A stretch of DNA of 64,000 nt from Rhodopirellula sp. P2 (GCF_028768465.1 NZ_CP118225.1:4693001-4757000); one strand, 5' to 3'; positions 36,598 through 46,471 are shown, counted from the first letter of the stretch. The notes: generated from the letters alone by a model not told the origin. Numbers and translations are program-made.

Positions 36598-39500
36598 ATG
36601 AATCTGTTCGCGTTCATGGCTCGCCCCACCTCGCTGTCCTGCTCAGCCATTCTGGGCTGCGCAGCACTGCTGCTCGGATTGCTTGCCAGTCCCGTCGTTG
36701 CACAGCAAGAACCGCCCCGCCTCGAAGACACACACGTTGGTTGGGAATCGCAGCAGATCAGCGATCAGTTCTTCGCTGAAGGCTCCGCGGTGGGCGACCT
36801 GAACGGTGACGGCTTGAATGACCTGGTTTACGGGCCGGTCTGGTTCGCAGGCCCGGACTTTCAAGCTCAGCATGCCCTGGCAGAACCGAACGTGGTTCCG
36901 GTGGCTGGATACAGCCAACACTTCTTTTCTCACGTTTGCGATGTCAACGACGACGGCCACCCGGACGTGATCTCGATTGGTTTCCCGGGGCGCAACGCCA
37001 CCCTGTACATCAATCCCGGTGAAATCGAATTCGGCGCTGACAGCCCAACTTGGAAATCTCACATCATTGCCCCGCGGGTTTCCAATGAATCTCCTGCCTG
37101 GGTGCATCTCCTTCCCGGGGGACTGCCTGAACTCGTGTGCGCTCGCGATCGCGTCTACGGCTATTACACGGCGGACGATTTGGATGATCCGACCCAGCCT
37201 TGGAAATGGGTCGCGATCTCGGAACCCGGCACGGCAATCGAACCCTTTGGGCATGGACTCGGTGTCGGCGACATCGACGGTGACGGGCGAAACGACATCA
37301 TCGATCGCCAGCACTGGTGGAAACACCCGGACACCGACGACTCGGCAACGAAAACCAAATTGTGGCAGCGACATAGCTGGATCGCACAACCGTACGGCGG
37401 CGGAGGCGCTCAGATTCATGTCCACGATTTCGATGGCGACGGCGATTCCGACTTGGTCACATCCAAGAACGCCCACGGATACGGGTTGGCGTGGTTCGAA
37501 CAAACCGCAGCAGGTCAGTTCGTTCCGCACGAAATCAGCGGCGAATCGTCGATGAGCAATCCACACGGCTACGCCACGTCTCAAATGCATGCCTTGGAAG
37601 CGATTGACGTCGATGGCGACGGGCGACGTGACATTGTGACCGGCAAACGCTACCTCGCCCACGCCGGCAAAGACCCTGGCGGTCTGCAGGCTCCCTTGGT
37701 CGTTTGGTTCCGAAATGTGAAGAGCGACCGACCCGGCGGCATCGAATTCATTCCCCATATCATCCACGAAACCTCCGGCGTGGGAGTCGAAGTCATCGCC
37801 ACCGACATCAACGGCGACGGACGAGTGGATGTCCTGACGGGAAACAAAAAAGGTTTGACGGTCCATTTCCAAACCGACCTCAGCGACGTCCCCCAAGACA
37901 AACGGCGTCACGTCGCCGAGCGTTGGCGAACCCCCAAATTGCCGCAAACAGAATACGCGACTGGTTTGAGTCCGACGGAATCTGCTCTGCACATGAACCT
38001 GCCCGACGGATTCGAGGTCGATGTCATTGCCAGCGAACCAGAATTGGTGCAACCCATCGCGATGTGCTTCGATGATCGCGGCCGGATCTGGATGATCGAA
38101 GGTAACACGTATCCCACCAAGGCTCCCGAAGGCGAAGGCAAGGATCGAATCTTGATCCTCGAGGATTCCGACGGTGACGGATCATTCGAAACGCACCGAG
38201 TTTTCGCGGAAGGCCTGAACCTTGCCAGCGGCATCGAAGTCGGCTTCGGTGGCGTTTGGATCGGCGCGGCTCCCGAGTTGTTGTTTTATCCCGATGCGGA
38301 TCGCGACGATGTGCCCGACGCGGAACCCACCGTTTTGCTGGACGGTTGGGGATACCAGGACACTCACGAAACGCTCAACAGTTTCACCTGGGGAATGGAC
38401 GGCTGGCTGTACGGTTGCCACGGTGTGTTCACGCATTCCAACGTTGGCAAACCCGGCACCGCAAAAGCAGATCGCACTCCGCTGAATGCGGGCGTCTGGC
38501 GATACCATCCGGTGCGACACGAATTTGAGGTGTTCGCACATGGAACCAGCAACCCCTGGGGCGTCGACTTCAACGAAGACGGCGATTGGTTCATCAGTGC
38601 CTGTGTGATTCCACACCTGTTTCATCTGTCGCACGGCGGACGTTACTTCCGCCAAGCCGGGCAACACTTCAACCCACACACCTACGACGACATCAAAACC
38701 ATCGCCGATCACCTGCACTACGGGGACGGCACTTTCCAATCAGCGAATTCAGCCAACAAAGTTGACCGTGATTTGGTTCGTCGCACGGTCGCAACCACGT
38801 CCATGGTCGGCGGCGGACACGCTCACGCAGGTTTGACGATCTACCAAGCCGATGAATTTCCGGCTCACTACCGCGGTGAATTGTTCTTCCACAACTTGCA
38901 CGGCCACCGAATCGTTCGCGAGCACCTGGAAACGGAGGGATCCGGCTACATCGGTCGACACCGCCCTGATTTCATGCTGTCCCACGACCACGAACAAATT
39001 GGCGTGGGAATCATGCAAGGCCCTGACGGCGCCCTTTATTCATCGGATTGGCACGACGACCAAACCTGCCACCACCGTGACCATGAAATCTGGGACCGCA
39101 CCAATGGTCGCCTCTTCCGAATTCGCTACGGCGACCTTCAACCGTATCGCTTTGATCTGTCGACACAAAGCGTCGATCAACTGGTCGATAACCTGAAGCA
39201 TTCCAACGCCTACTTCGTGCGTCAGTCGCAACGCATTCTACAAGAGCGTGCTGCTGCCGGCACACTGGACCGTGCCCAACTGGCGTCCAGTCTGACCGCG
39301 ATGGTTCAATCCGAGTTGCCGCGTCGCCAGCGTCTGCAGGCCGTTTGGACGGCGTGGACATCCGGATTGTTGTCAGTCGAACGTTCGCGAGAATCCAATC
39401 ACGTCCACGTCGCAACGGACCTGGCCACGTTGTTGGATGACAGCGATCCGGTGATTCGCGGTTGGGCTGTCCAGTTGATCGGTGAGGGGCATCCAACCTT

Positions 39501-41379
39501 GTCGAACGCATTGCTTGGAAAGCTGGAACGAATGGCGGCAACTGAATCGTCACCGGTCACGCGTCGTCACCTCGCGTCGTTTCTGCAACGCATCCCAGAA
39601 TCACAACGCCTCGGTCTTGCGAGTGGCTTGCTGAACCATGTCATCGACCAAAACGACCGCAACCTGCCTTGGTTGATTTGGTACGGGATCGAACCGGTCA
39701 TCGACGTTGACCCCGCTGGAGTGATGAGCGTGGTGTCCACTGGCAATTGGCAACCACTGCAACGGTTCGTGACTCGTCGCACGGCCACCACCCCCGAGGG
39801 TCGGCAAGCCTTGGTGGCATCCATCAGGAACAAGATTGAGGGATTGGACAAGGACGCCACCGTGAACAATCAATTCGACTGGATGCTGGAGGAGTTGTTG
39901 CAGTCGGCGCGCAGTCGTGGCGGGGTCGCGATGCCGGACGCATGGCCTCAGGTTTCACAACTGCTGCGGGAGAAAGCCTCGGCGACCAGCACAAAGGATT
40001 TGGCCGGAGCCTTGGCGATCCAGTTTGGAGACGCATCGGCTCTGCCCGAGTTACGGAAGATTCTGACTGATCCCGCCCAACTGGCTTCGTCTCGAATGGA
40101 GGCGTTGCGACTGCTCGCGCAAGCCAAAGATCCCGAGCTCGGCGAAATGTTGTTGACCTTGATCGACGATCGCGACATTGGCTCCCACGCCGTCCGCGGT
40201 CTCGCTTCGTATGACTCACCCAAAATCGCTCCGCTGCTGATCGAACGATTTCAAGCTTGGTCCCCGCAAAAGCAATCCGATGCGTTGGCAACCCTGACCT
40301 CACGGACCGACTCTGCCATTCAGTTGATCGCGGCAATGGAAGAAAACGTGATCCCACCAACAATCGTTCCGGCGTATGCGATCCGCAATGTGCTGTCGTT
40401 GCCGTTTGAAGACGACACAGCACGCAAGCGTTTGGAAGCTGCGTGGGGACGCATTGGAGCGACCAGTGAACAAGCCAAACAGAGGCACCAAAAGTACGCC
40501 GGGATGCTGACGCCTGCCAAGCTTGCGTCGGCCAACCGCACCGAAGGCAAGAAACTCTACGAGGTCAACTGTGGCAAATGCCATCGGCTGTTTGGCGAGG
40601 GCGAACCGATTGGCCCCGACCTCACCGGAGCCAACCGCAGCGATGTCAACTATTGGTTGGAAAACATCCTGCAACCCAATGCGGTGATCGGCAACGCTTA
40701 TCAAATGACCACGTTCTTGTTGGCCGACGGACGAGTCGTTTCCGGATTGGTTCGTTCTCGCAATGAAGACGCCGTCACGGTGCAAACGACCTCGGAGATT
40801 TCCGTGCTGCCACTCGAAGACGTCGAAATCGAAAAGCTTTCGGAGACCTCGTTGATGCCCGAGGGACAACTCGAACCGCTGACAGCCAACCAAGTCCGTG
40901 ACCTGTTTGGCTACCTGATGAGCCCCGGTCCTGCGTACACCCGCGAGTGGGCAATCGAAGCGGAAAGCCTGATTCGTTCCGCAGATGTCCAAGGCGGTCA
41001 AATCCAAGACCAAAACATGAAGCCATTCCACGATCAATGGTCGGCCGACAACCACCTTTGGTGGACCGGCGGCCAGGTGGGATCGACGTTGACGTTGACC
41101 GTGCCTCATCAGATCAACGGCCCCGCTGAAATCCAAATGCATCTGACGGGTGCGATTGATTACGCCACGTTGACGTTGAAACTCAACGAGCAACCCGAGA
41201 AGTCATTCGACGGATTTTCCCGCGACGTCAAAGTCATGCCCCCGATCACCTGGGACCGAGTCGAACTGTCGCCTGCAAAGCCGGTGACCATTCAAATCAA
41301 GATCACGGGCAAGAACGAACAGGCGATCGCACGTTGGATGGCCGGAATCGACACGATCTCGATCCGTCCACTGCACTGA
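36598..41379 (+). CDS. Giant secreted VCBS / dehydrogenase-propeller / HEAT / heme-binding CxxCH protein
   Basis: 1593 residues. A signal peptide (about 1-36, ending VVAQ) precedes FG-GAP/VCBS repeats with Ca-binding DxDGD loops (DLNGDGLND, DVNDDGHPD, DIDGDGRND, DFDGDGDSD, DVDGDGRRD, DINGDGRVD; about 55-420). Next comes the planctomycete membrane-bound-dehydrogenase propeller (about 465-850), then HEAT-like helices (about 880-1270). A single heme site CGKCH (Cys1325, Cys1328, His1329) sits in the PVC-type heme-binding domain, and a beta-sandwich closes the protein (about 1450-1593). This points to periplasmic oxidation of an unknown substrate with electron transfer to a c-type heme. Confidence 0.85.
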   Translation: MNLFAFMARPTSLSCSAILGCAALLLGLLASPVVAQQEPPRLEDTHVGWESQQISDQFFAEGSAVGDLNGDGLNDLVYGPVWFAGPDFQAQHALAEPNVVPVAGYSQHFFSHVCDVNDDGHPDVISIGFPGRNATLYINPGEIEFGADSPTWKSHIIAPRVSNESPAWVHLLPGGLPELVCARDRVYGYYTADDLDDPTQPWKWVAISEPGTAIEPFGHGLGVGDIDGDGRNDIIDRQHWWKHPDTDDSATKTKLWQRHSWIAQPYGGGGAQIHVHDFDGDGDSDLVTSKNAHGYGLAWFEQTAAGQFVPHEISGESSMSNPHGYATSQMHALEAIDVDGDGRRDIVTGKRYLAHAGKDPGGLQAPLVVWFRNVKSDRPGGIEFIPHIIHETSGVGVEVIATDINGDGRVDVLTGNKKGLTVHFQTDLSDVPQDKRRHVAERWRTPKLPQTEYATGLSPTESALHMNLPDGFEVDVIASEPELVQPIAMCFDDRGRIWMIEGNTYPTKAPEGEGKDRILILEDSDGDGSFETHRVFAEGLNLASGIEVGFGGVWIGAAPELLFYPDADRDDVPDAEPTVLLDGWGYQDTHETLNSFTWGMDGWLYGCHGVFTHSNVGKPGTAKADRTPLNAGVWRYHPVRHEFEVFAHGTSNPWGVDFNEDGDWFISACVIPHLFHLSHGGRYFRQAGQHFNPHTYDDIKTIADHLHYGDGTFQSANSANKVDRDLVRRTVATTSMVGGGHAHAGLTIYQADEFPAHYRGELFFHNLHGHRIVREHLETEGSGYIGRHRPDFMLSHDHEQIGVGIMQGPDGALYSSDWHDDQTCHHRDHEIWDRTNGRLFRIRYGDLQPYRFDLSTQSVDQLVDNLKHSNAYFVRQSQRILQERAAAGTLDRAQLASSLTAMVQSELPRRQRLQAVWTAWTSGLLSVERSRESNHVHVATDLATLLDDSDPVIRGWAVQLIGEGHPTLSNALLGKLERMAATESSPVTRRHLASFLQRIPESQRLGLASGLLNHVIDQNDRNLPWLIWYGIEPVIDVDPAGVMSVVSTGNWQPLQRFVTRRTATTPEGRQALVASIRNKIEGLDKDATVNNQFDWMLEELLQSARSRGGVAMPDAWPQVSQLLREKASATSTKDLAGALAIQFGDASALPELRKILTDPAQLASSRMEALRLLAQAKDPELGEMLLTLIDDRDIGSHAVRGLASYDSPKIAPLLIERFQAWSPQKQSDALATLTSRTDSAIQLIAAMEENVIPPTIVPAYAIRNVLSLPFEDDTARKRLEAAWGRIGATSEQAKQRHQKYAGMLTPAKLASANRTEGKKLYEVNCGKCHRLFGEGEPIGPDLTGANRSDVNYWLENILQPNAVIGNAYQMTTFLLADGRVVSGLVRSRNEDAVTVQTTSEISVLPLEDVEIEKLSETSLMPEGQLEPLTANQVRDLFGYLMSPGPAYTREWAIEAESLIRSADVQGGQIQDQNMKPFHDQWSADNHLWWTGGQVGSTLTLTVPHQINGPAEIQMHLTGAIDYATLTLKLNEQPEKSFDGFSRDVKVMPPITWDRVELSPAKPVTIQIKITGKNEQAIARWMAGIDTISIRPLH

Positions 41380-41428
41380 AACCGCCTCCCACTCGTCCCG
41401 GCCCCCATCACGCCCCGCGCCGAACCCC

Positions 41429-41925
41429 AACCGCGGCGAGCGCCGTGCGGCTCACAAACCAACGCCCAAGTGAGCCGATGGCCGTTAGGCCCGGTTATCA
41501 CCCACATCATCCCCCACAGCCCCAACCTTCCAACCAACAACGACCTCGCCACAGTCCCCGCACACAACCGCGGCGAACGCCGTGCGGCTCACAAACCAAC
41601 GCCCCCGTGAGCCGCAGGCCGTTAGGCCCGGTTATCACCCACATCATCCCCCACAGCCCCAACCTTCCAACCAACAACGACCTCGCCACAGTACCCGCAC
41701 ACAACCGCGGCGAGCGCCGTGCGGCTCACAAATCCACGCCCGAGTGAGCCGCAGGCCGTTAGGCCCGGTTATCGACCAAACTCCAAACCAACCCAACCTC
41801 CCAAGCCAGCGACCAACTCGCCCCCATCACTACCCAGGCCAACCGCGGCGAACGCCGTGCGGCTCACAAATCCACGCCCACGTGAGCCGCAGGCCGTTAG
41901 GCCCGGTTATCAACCAAACCTCCCA
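41429..41925. repeat. REP-like array, left block, four units at 137/138 bp
   Basis: The word TGCGGCTCAC recurs at 41446, 41583, 41720 and 41858. Each unit is a 68-bp imperfect hairpin: AACCGCGGC(G/T)AACGCCG, then TGCGGCTCAC, a ~14-base loop, GTGAGCCGCA, and GGCCGTTAGGCCCGGTT. Units are joined by two alternative spacers, one with CATCATCCCCCACAGCCCC and one with CTCCAAACCAACCCAACC. The block starts about 50 bp after the giant protein gene and ends at the transposase stop codon. Confidence 0.92.
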
Positions 41926-41930
41926 ACCAG

Positions 41931-42464
41931 TCACCCATCGCGTCCAACTCGATCTTGCGCCTCATCGACGTAGCGAACGACGCGTTCAAGTTCATCCTCT
42001 TGATCGATGAACTCGCAATCACCACCCGACGTCCAGACAGGACGCCCGATATAGACGGGCCAGCGTTCTCGCAACACGCGGGTGCAGTTTGCCTTGATTT
42101 GATTCAAAACCTTGCGTCCGGCCAGTCCGGTAGCCGTGACGACAACATGCACATGATTGGAACGCGGGTTGGCTCTCCATAGCTTCCAACCACAGTGGTC
42201 GCAGAGCCGCGTGAGTTCCTCCTTGATCGCATCACGTTGATCGGGTCGCAGCAACAGAACGTCGTGCTTGAGTCGGTCCCGATGCCATTGCTCAAGCCGT
42301 GGCTGCGGTGATTTGGCACCCTCTGTCCGCGACCGCCACCACCGCCGATCCCCCTGCAAAAAGGAGCCGTAGACCGTGAAGGTGATGAAAAAGGCGACTG
42401 GCTCGGAATTCACTTTGAAACCTTCCAGGGTCACATCATTGGCGACGACAACCGCTGCGCACAC
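41931..42464 (-). CDS. REP-associated tyrosine transposase (RAYT), Y1/HUH family
   Basis: 177 residues; a GTG at 42413 (before NSEPVAFF) would give 160 and fits the family better. Y1_Tnp features: FFITFTVYGSFLQGD (family W/P-x-FIT-x-R-x-YG-x-WL-x-GD), HUH motif SNHVHVVV with His104 and His106, and candidate nucleophile Tyr165 in VVRYVDEAQ. Such enzymes nick single-stranded DNA at REP hairpins and are thought to spread REPs. It is framed by REP hairpins at both sides, four left and six right, in the gap between two convergent genes. No second transposon gene is present. Confidence 0.88.
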   Translation of the reverse strand: MCAAVVVANDVTLEGFKVNSEPVAFFITFTVYGSFLQGDRRWWRSRTEGAKSPQPRLEQWHRDRLKHDVLLLRPDQRDAIKEELTRLCDHCGWKLWRANPRSNHVHVVVTATGLAGRKVLNQIKANCTRVLRERWPVYIGRPVWTSGGDCEFIDQEDELERVVRYVDEAQDRVGRDG

Positions 42465-42582
42465 AGATTCGCCTGCAGTCCCAGCGCCCGGCCGAAATGA
42501 TCACGAAGCACCGACGCATGGCCATTGTTCGCGCAACGAAACGCATTCGGCATCAGACAAGTACCTGACGAACATCAAGGAT

Positions 42583-43330
42583 ATCGCCACAGTACCCGCA
42601 CACAACCGCGGCGAGCGCCGTGCGGCTCACAAACCAACGCCGACGTGAGCCGCAGGCCGTTAGGCCCGGTTATCAACCACATCATCCCCCACAGCCCCAA
42701 CCCTCCAGCCAACAACGACCTCGCCACAGTACCCGCACACAACCGCGGCGAACGCCGTGCGGTTCACAAATCCACGCCCAAGTGAGCCGATGGCCGTTAG
42801 GCCCGGTTACCAACCACATCATCCCACACAGCCCCAACCTTCCAACCAACAACGACCTCGCCACGGTACCCGCACGCAACCGCGGCTAACGCCGTGCGGC
42901 TCACAAACCAACGCCCAAGTGAGCCGCAGGCCGTTAGGCCCGGTTACCACCCAAACTCCAAACCAACCCAACCTCCCAAGCGAGCGACCAACTCGCCCCC
43001 ATCGCCCCCCAGGCCAACCGCGGCTAACGCCGTGCGGCTCACAAACCAACGCCCAAGTGAGCCGCAGGCCGTTAGGCCCGGTTACCAACCACATCATCCC
43101 CCACAGCCCCAACCTTCCAACCAACAACGACCTCGCCACAGTACCCGCACACAACCGCGGCGAGCGCCGTGCGGCTCACAAACCAACGCCCAAGTGAGCC
43201 GCAGGCCGTTAGGCCCGGTTATCAACCAAACTCCAAACCAACCCAACCTCCCAAGCGAGCGACCAACTCGCCCCCATCGCCCCCCATGCCAACCGCGGCG
43301 AACGCCGTGCGGCTCACAAATCCAACGCCG
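42583..43330. repeat. REP-like array, right block, six units at 137/138 bp
   Basis: TGCGG(C/T)TCAC occurs at 42621, 42758, 42895, 43033, 43170 and 43308, with steps of 137, 137, 138, 137 and 138 bp. Spacer order is a, a, b, a, b; the left block has a, a, b. Variants GCGGCTAACGCC and GCGGCGAACGCC alternate. The last unit lacks its right arm and degrades 40 bp before the SMP-30-like gene. It is in the same orientation as the left block. Confidence 0.92.
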
Positions 43331-43369
43331 CGCGGCATCGCTAATGCCGGTACGGCTTCTCGCCCACTC

Positions 43370-44341
43370 TCACACGGGCCACGTGGTCCGTTCAAATGAA
43401 TCGTCCGCGACGTAGTCCGTTTCGCCGACGAACAGGCGTCCAGCGTTGGGGCACTTGGCTTGATCTTCCACGCTGAAGTTCTCAACGGCGGTTGTGATGA
43501 TCAACTTCAGTTTGCCTTCGTGAGGCACCAGCGCCGGACAGGTGTTTTGCGGCGACCCGGGTGTTTGCCAGACCGTACGAAGCTCGCCGCTCGCCAGATC
43601 GTAAAGACGGGTCTCACCGTGTTCCGCCACACCGGGATGAAAGATCGCGACGATGATGCCGCTGCCATCGGGCGTCAAAATCGCACCGTCCGGGACGCCC
43701 GGGTCGCTGGTCAGGTCCAACACCACGCGAGGCTCGCCAAGCGTTCCGGCAGCAACGTCCAACGAATACTCCACGATCGTTCGTGTTGGCGAATCGATGT
43801 CGATCAAGAACAAATTGCCCGCCTCATCTCGGCGGATCATCTTGCCGTTGCTGCAGATTTGATCGTCACGCAGGCGGATCAACTGTTGGTCACTCCCGCG
43901 ATACAGGTACAACCCTGCCTTCTTCTCCGCGAACGCCAAGTCCTTGGTTCCGAAAAGAAGGTTGTCGTCAAATGCCAAACCATCGTTGATGATCGTGTTG
44001 GTGACGTCCTCGTCCACGCCCTCGCAGAACGGCGTCCACTCGCCGGAGTTGGTGTCAAAGATCCCGAGCGAACGTTCCACACCGGCCACAAACTTGCCCG
44101 CCGTTTGACATTGAAACGCGAACCCTGGGCGTCCCGGCAAATCGAACGATTGATTCGATTGCGTGGCGAGGTCCAACACGTTGATGCTGCCGTGAGTCAC
44201 ATCGGCGCCGTGCTGAATCCCCACCCATGACAATTTGCCGTCGCCCACCATCGCCATCGGACCTTCTGGCAGAAAACGCAAGGCGTCACTGTCAGGAACA
44301 TTCAGAGGGTTGGCAACGCGAAGTACGGGTGCTGACGACAT
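43370..44341 (-). CDS. SMP-30/gluconolactonase family protein
   Basis: 323 residues, no signal peptide. A six-bladed beta-propeller of the SMP-30/LRE type is suggested by FLPEGPMAM with Glu26, TIINDGLAF with the conserved Asn-Asp, and DPGVPDGAILTPDGSG with the metal-binding Asp. These are the metal ligands of the lactonase family. It probably hydrolyses a sugar lactone; the natural substrate is unclear. DUF4404 lies upstream on the same strand with a 113-bp gap. Confidence 0.75.
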   Translation of the reverse strand: MSSAPVLRVANPLNVPDSDALRFLPEGPMAMVGDGKLSWVGIQHGADVTHGSINVLDLATQSNQSFDLPGRPGFAFQCQTAGKFVAGVERSLGIFDTNSGEWTPFCEGVDEDVTNTIINDGLAFDDNLLFGTKDLAFAEKKAGLYLYRGSDQQLIRLRDDQICSNGKMIRRDEAGNLFLIDIDSPTRTIVEYSLDVAAGTLGEPRVVLDLTSDPGVPDGAILTPDGSGIIVAIFHPGVAEHGETRLYDLASGELRTVWQTPGSPQNTCPALVPHEGKLKLIITTAVENFSVEDQAKCPNAGRLFVGETDYVADDSFERTTWPV

Positions 44342-44454
44342 ATCGATTTCAAAATGCGAGAGAACACGGTCGAAAACGACGGATTGTAGGAACCTCGGAC
44401 AAGATCAACCACCGTCGACAATGCCTCGCACGGAAGCATCTCATCGAACCACGT

Positions 44455-44712
44455 TCAGATTCCCATTTGGGCCAACATGTCCGCGACGCGGCCCGCGTTT
44501 TCGGTCAGCACAGGATAGGACTCGCGGAAATGTTCGACTTGCGTTTTCCAACGTTCAGCCAACGTCGCTGAGTTCACGTCTTGTTCATCGAGCGTTTCAC
44601 GAATCTCGTCGAGTTCTGTTTTCAGTCGTTCGATTTCAGCGGGATCCAAGTCGTCAATGTCGGCGAGTTGTTCATGAAGGTGAGCAATCGCGGCGTCCAA
44701 TTCGCTTCGCAT
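44455..44712 (-). CDS. DUF4404 family protein
   Basis: 85 residues, almost entirely helical. The pattern is a charged coiled coil (IAHLHEQLADIDDLDPAEIERLKTEL) followed by ERWKTQVEHFRESYPVLTENAGRVADMLAQMG, as in the DUF4404 family. Function unknown. ATG start 258 bases from the stop; no ribosome-binding site stands out. Confidence 0.75.
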   Translation of the reverse strand: MRSELDAAIAHLHEQLADIDDLDPAEIERLKTELDEIRETLDEQDVNSATLAERWKTQVEHFRESYPVLTENAGRVADMLAQMGI

Positions 44713-45137
44713 GATGGGGGTCTCGATCTTTGATGGGAGGTCATGTTCGTTGCCAGGAAATCAAACCGTCGTTGCGTCTTGTCAGACGAGGCAGCCTCAC
44801 CATCGCTCCAAAGCGTGCGGGCGAAATCCACCGGTCCGTGAGAACAAACGCGGTCTTCAATCGTTATTGTATCGTTCGCAACTCTTCTTCGCGGAAGTGG
44901 TGACCATGCGAATGTCTGACGACCAGCCTCCGTGACAACTCTCCGCCGAGTGGGTCCCTTCAAACGGCCCATGCTCATGGAAGTTGAAACGATTCGGGGG
45001 AATGAACCGTCCAATCGGAACCACCGACCGAGTTTTGGGGGCACAAACCGCCTCAGGGGTGGTGCGACGGGCGTCAGCGTGGATTATTCTGATCCGTACC
45101 CACTCGACTTTTCTCTCCTTCCGTGGTTGTTTCATCG
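44713..45137. other. Intergenic region, 425 bp
   Basis: It lies between the divergent DUF4404 and exbB-like genes. Open frames on the minus strand here look random. No RNA gene recognised. It should carry the promoter of the exbB-pabA operon. Confidence 0.4.
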
Positions 45138-46034
45138 ATGATGCGTCCTGCTGAACTGTTGGCTCCTCGAACTTGGCTCTTCTCTGTGGGTCTCGTTCTC
45201 GCTTCTTTGGTTTTGTTCGGGACGTCGCTCACGACCAGCTTCGCACAAGACGATGCGATGGCGGAGTTCGGTGAAGACCCGGTCGCGGAAGCACCTGTCG
45301 AGCCAGCCGGTCCCGGCGCCGCAGAACAACCTGCTGGCGATGTCGGTGCAGCCAACCCTGGTGGCGGCAACACAGCCCCCGCTGCCGCCGATCAATCGTT
45401 GCTGGAGTGGGTCTTTGAATCACTCGGGGCCGCCTACCTGATCGTGTTCTTGGCACTGTCAGTGACGCTTGTCTCCCTGTTCGTCATGAACATGTTGGCG
45501 GCACGACGCGACACGCTCTGCCCCACCGAATTGGTCGAAGAGTTCAGTCAACGAATCGCGGCCAACGACAACCAAGGTGCGTATGACCTAGCAAAAGCCG
45601 ACGAATCCGTGCTTGGCCAGGTTCTGGCGGCCGGGTTGGCAAAGGTCAGCAAAGGCTACAACAAAGCTCTCGAAGCGATGCAGGAAGTCGGCGAAGAGGA
45701 AAGCATGAAGCTCGAGCACCGACTCAGCTACATGGCATTGATTGGCAACCTTTCGCCCATGATCGGGTTGTTTGGAACGGTCCAAGGGATGATCTCCTCG
45801 TTCCAAGTCATCGCGACCGGCGGATCGACGCCCAAGCCATCCGATTTGGCCGCCGGTATCTCAACCGCTTTGTTCACCACACTGGTTGGACTCGCCGTCG
45901 CGATTCCCGCGATCGCGGCCTACAACATCCTTCGCAACCGGGTCGCTCGACTGCTGTTGGAAGTGGGCGTGGAAAGCGAAAATCTAATGAGCAAATTCGA
46001 AGACCTGACGCCCAAGTCCGGAGCCCGCGGCTGA
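45138..46034 (+). CDS. ExbB/TolQ/MotA-family proton channel subunit
   Basis: 298 residues from the first of two ATGs at 45138. A signal-like hydrophobic N-terminus (about 10-35, ending FAQDD) and an Ala/Pro/Gly-rich acidic linker (36-85) precede three helices (about 95-115, 205-225 and 245-265). The core shows MNMLAARRD, the family stretch LSYMALIGNLSPMIGLFGTVQGMISSF, split here over ~27 residues, and ISTALFTTLVGLAVAIPAIAAYN. It forms the inner-membrane motor with ExbD to energise outer-membrane transport. It overlaps the first exbD by one base. Confidence 0.88.
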   Translation: MMRPAELLAPRTWLFSVGLVLASLVLFGTSLTTSFAQDDAMAEFGEDPVAEAPVEPAGPGAAEQPAGDVGAANPGGGNTAPAAADQSLLEWVFESLGAAYLIVFLALSVTLVSLFVMNMLAARRDTLCPTELVEEFSQRIAANDNQGAYDLAKADESVLGQVLAAGLAKVSKGYNKALEAMQEVGEEESMKLEHRLSYMALIGNLSPMIGLFGTVQGMISSFQVIATGGSTPKPSDLAAGISTALFTTLVGLAVAIPAIAAYNILRNRVARLLLEVGVESENLMSKFEDLTPKSGARG

Positions 46035-46471
46035 TGCGAGTCAAACGCACCGAAGTCGACATGGCGGAAGGTGACATGACGCCGATGATCGACATGACGT
46101 TTCAGTTGATCGCCTTCTTCATGGTCCTGATCAATTTCGCTCAGACAGAAGCCAACGACAACGTTGTGTTGCCAAACAGTCGGTTGGTCAAACCACCCGA
46201 AGTGGCACTCGAGTTCCCGATCATTTTGCATGTGGGTGCCGACGGTCGTATCTTCCTGGGTGGCGACGACTACACCGCCGAAACACTCCGCATTGGTCTG
46301 GAACGAGAACTGGCCGTGGTTCGTGCCGAAGGCAAGGCGGTCAGCGATGCCAACGTGATCATCCGGGGGCACAAAGACGTTGCCGCCGGAGAAGTCCAAG
46401 AGATCATTCGCGTCTGCCAGGATTCCAAGCTGGAAAACTTTGCGTTGCGGGTCAAAGAGGATCGCTCATGA
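46034..46471 (+). CDS. ExbD/TolR family protein, first copy
   Basis: 145 residues. One transmembrane helix near the N-terminus holds the essential Asp: DMTPMIDMTFQLIAFFMVLI. A periplasmic domain follows (HVGADGRIFLGGDDYT, then VIIRGHKDVAAGEVQEIIRVCQ). The Asp carries protons in the Exb/Tol/Mot motor. Start and stop overlap the neighbours (TGATG before, ATGA after), so it is translationally coupled to exbB and to a second exbD. Confidence 0.88.
   Translation: MRVKRTEVDMAEGDMTPMIDMTFQLIAFFMVLINFAQTEANDNVVLPNSRLVKPPEVALEFPIILHVGADGRIFLGGDDYTAETLRIGLERELAVVRAEGKAVSDANVIIRGHKDVAAGEVQEIIRVCQDSKLENFALRVKEDRS

Noticed and set aside
36643-38052. 469-codon minus-strand frame
   Set aside because: Antisense to the VCBS region of the giant heme protein; its regularity mirrors the DxDGD repeats.
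41429-43330. CRISPR array
   Set aside because: The spacing is regular, but the units are about 68 bp, the spacers are only two conserved sequences and not unique, and no cas gene is present.
41334-43415. Plus-strand open frames of 80-170 codons around the RAYT gene
   Set aside because: They translate REP hairpins and spacers repeatedly in different frames; repeat artefact.
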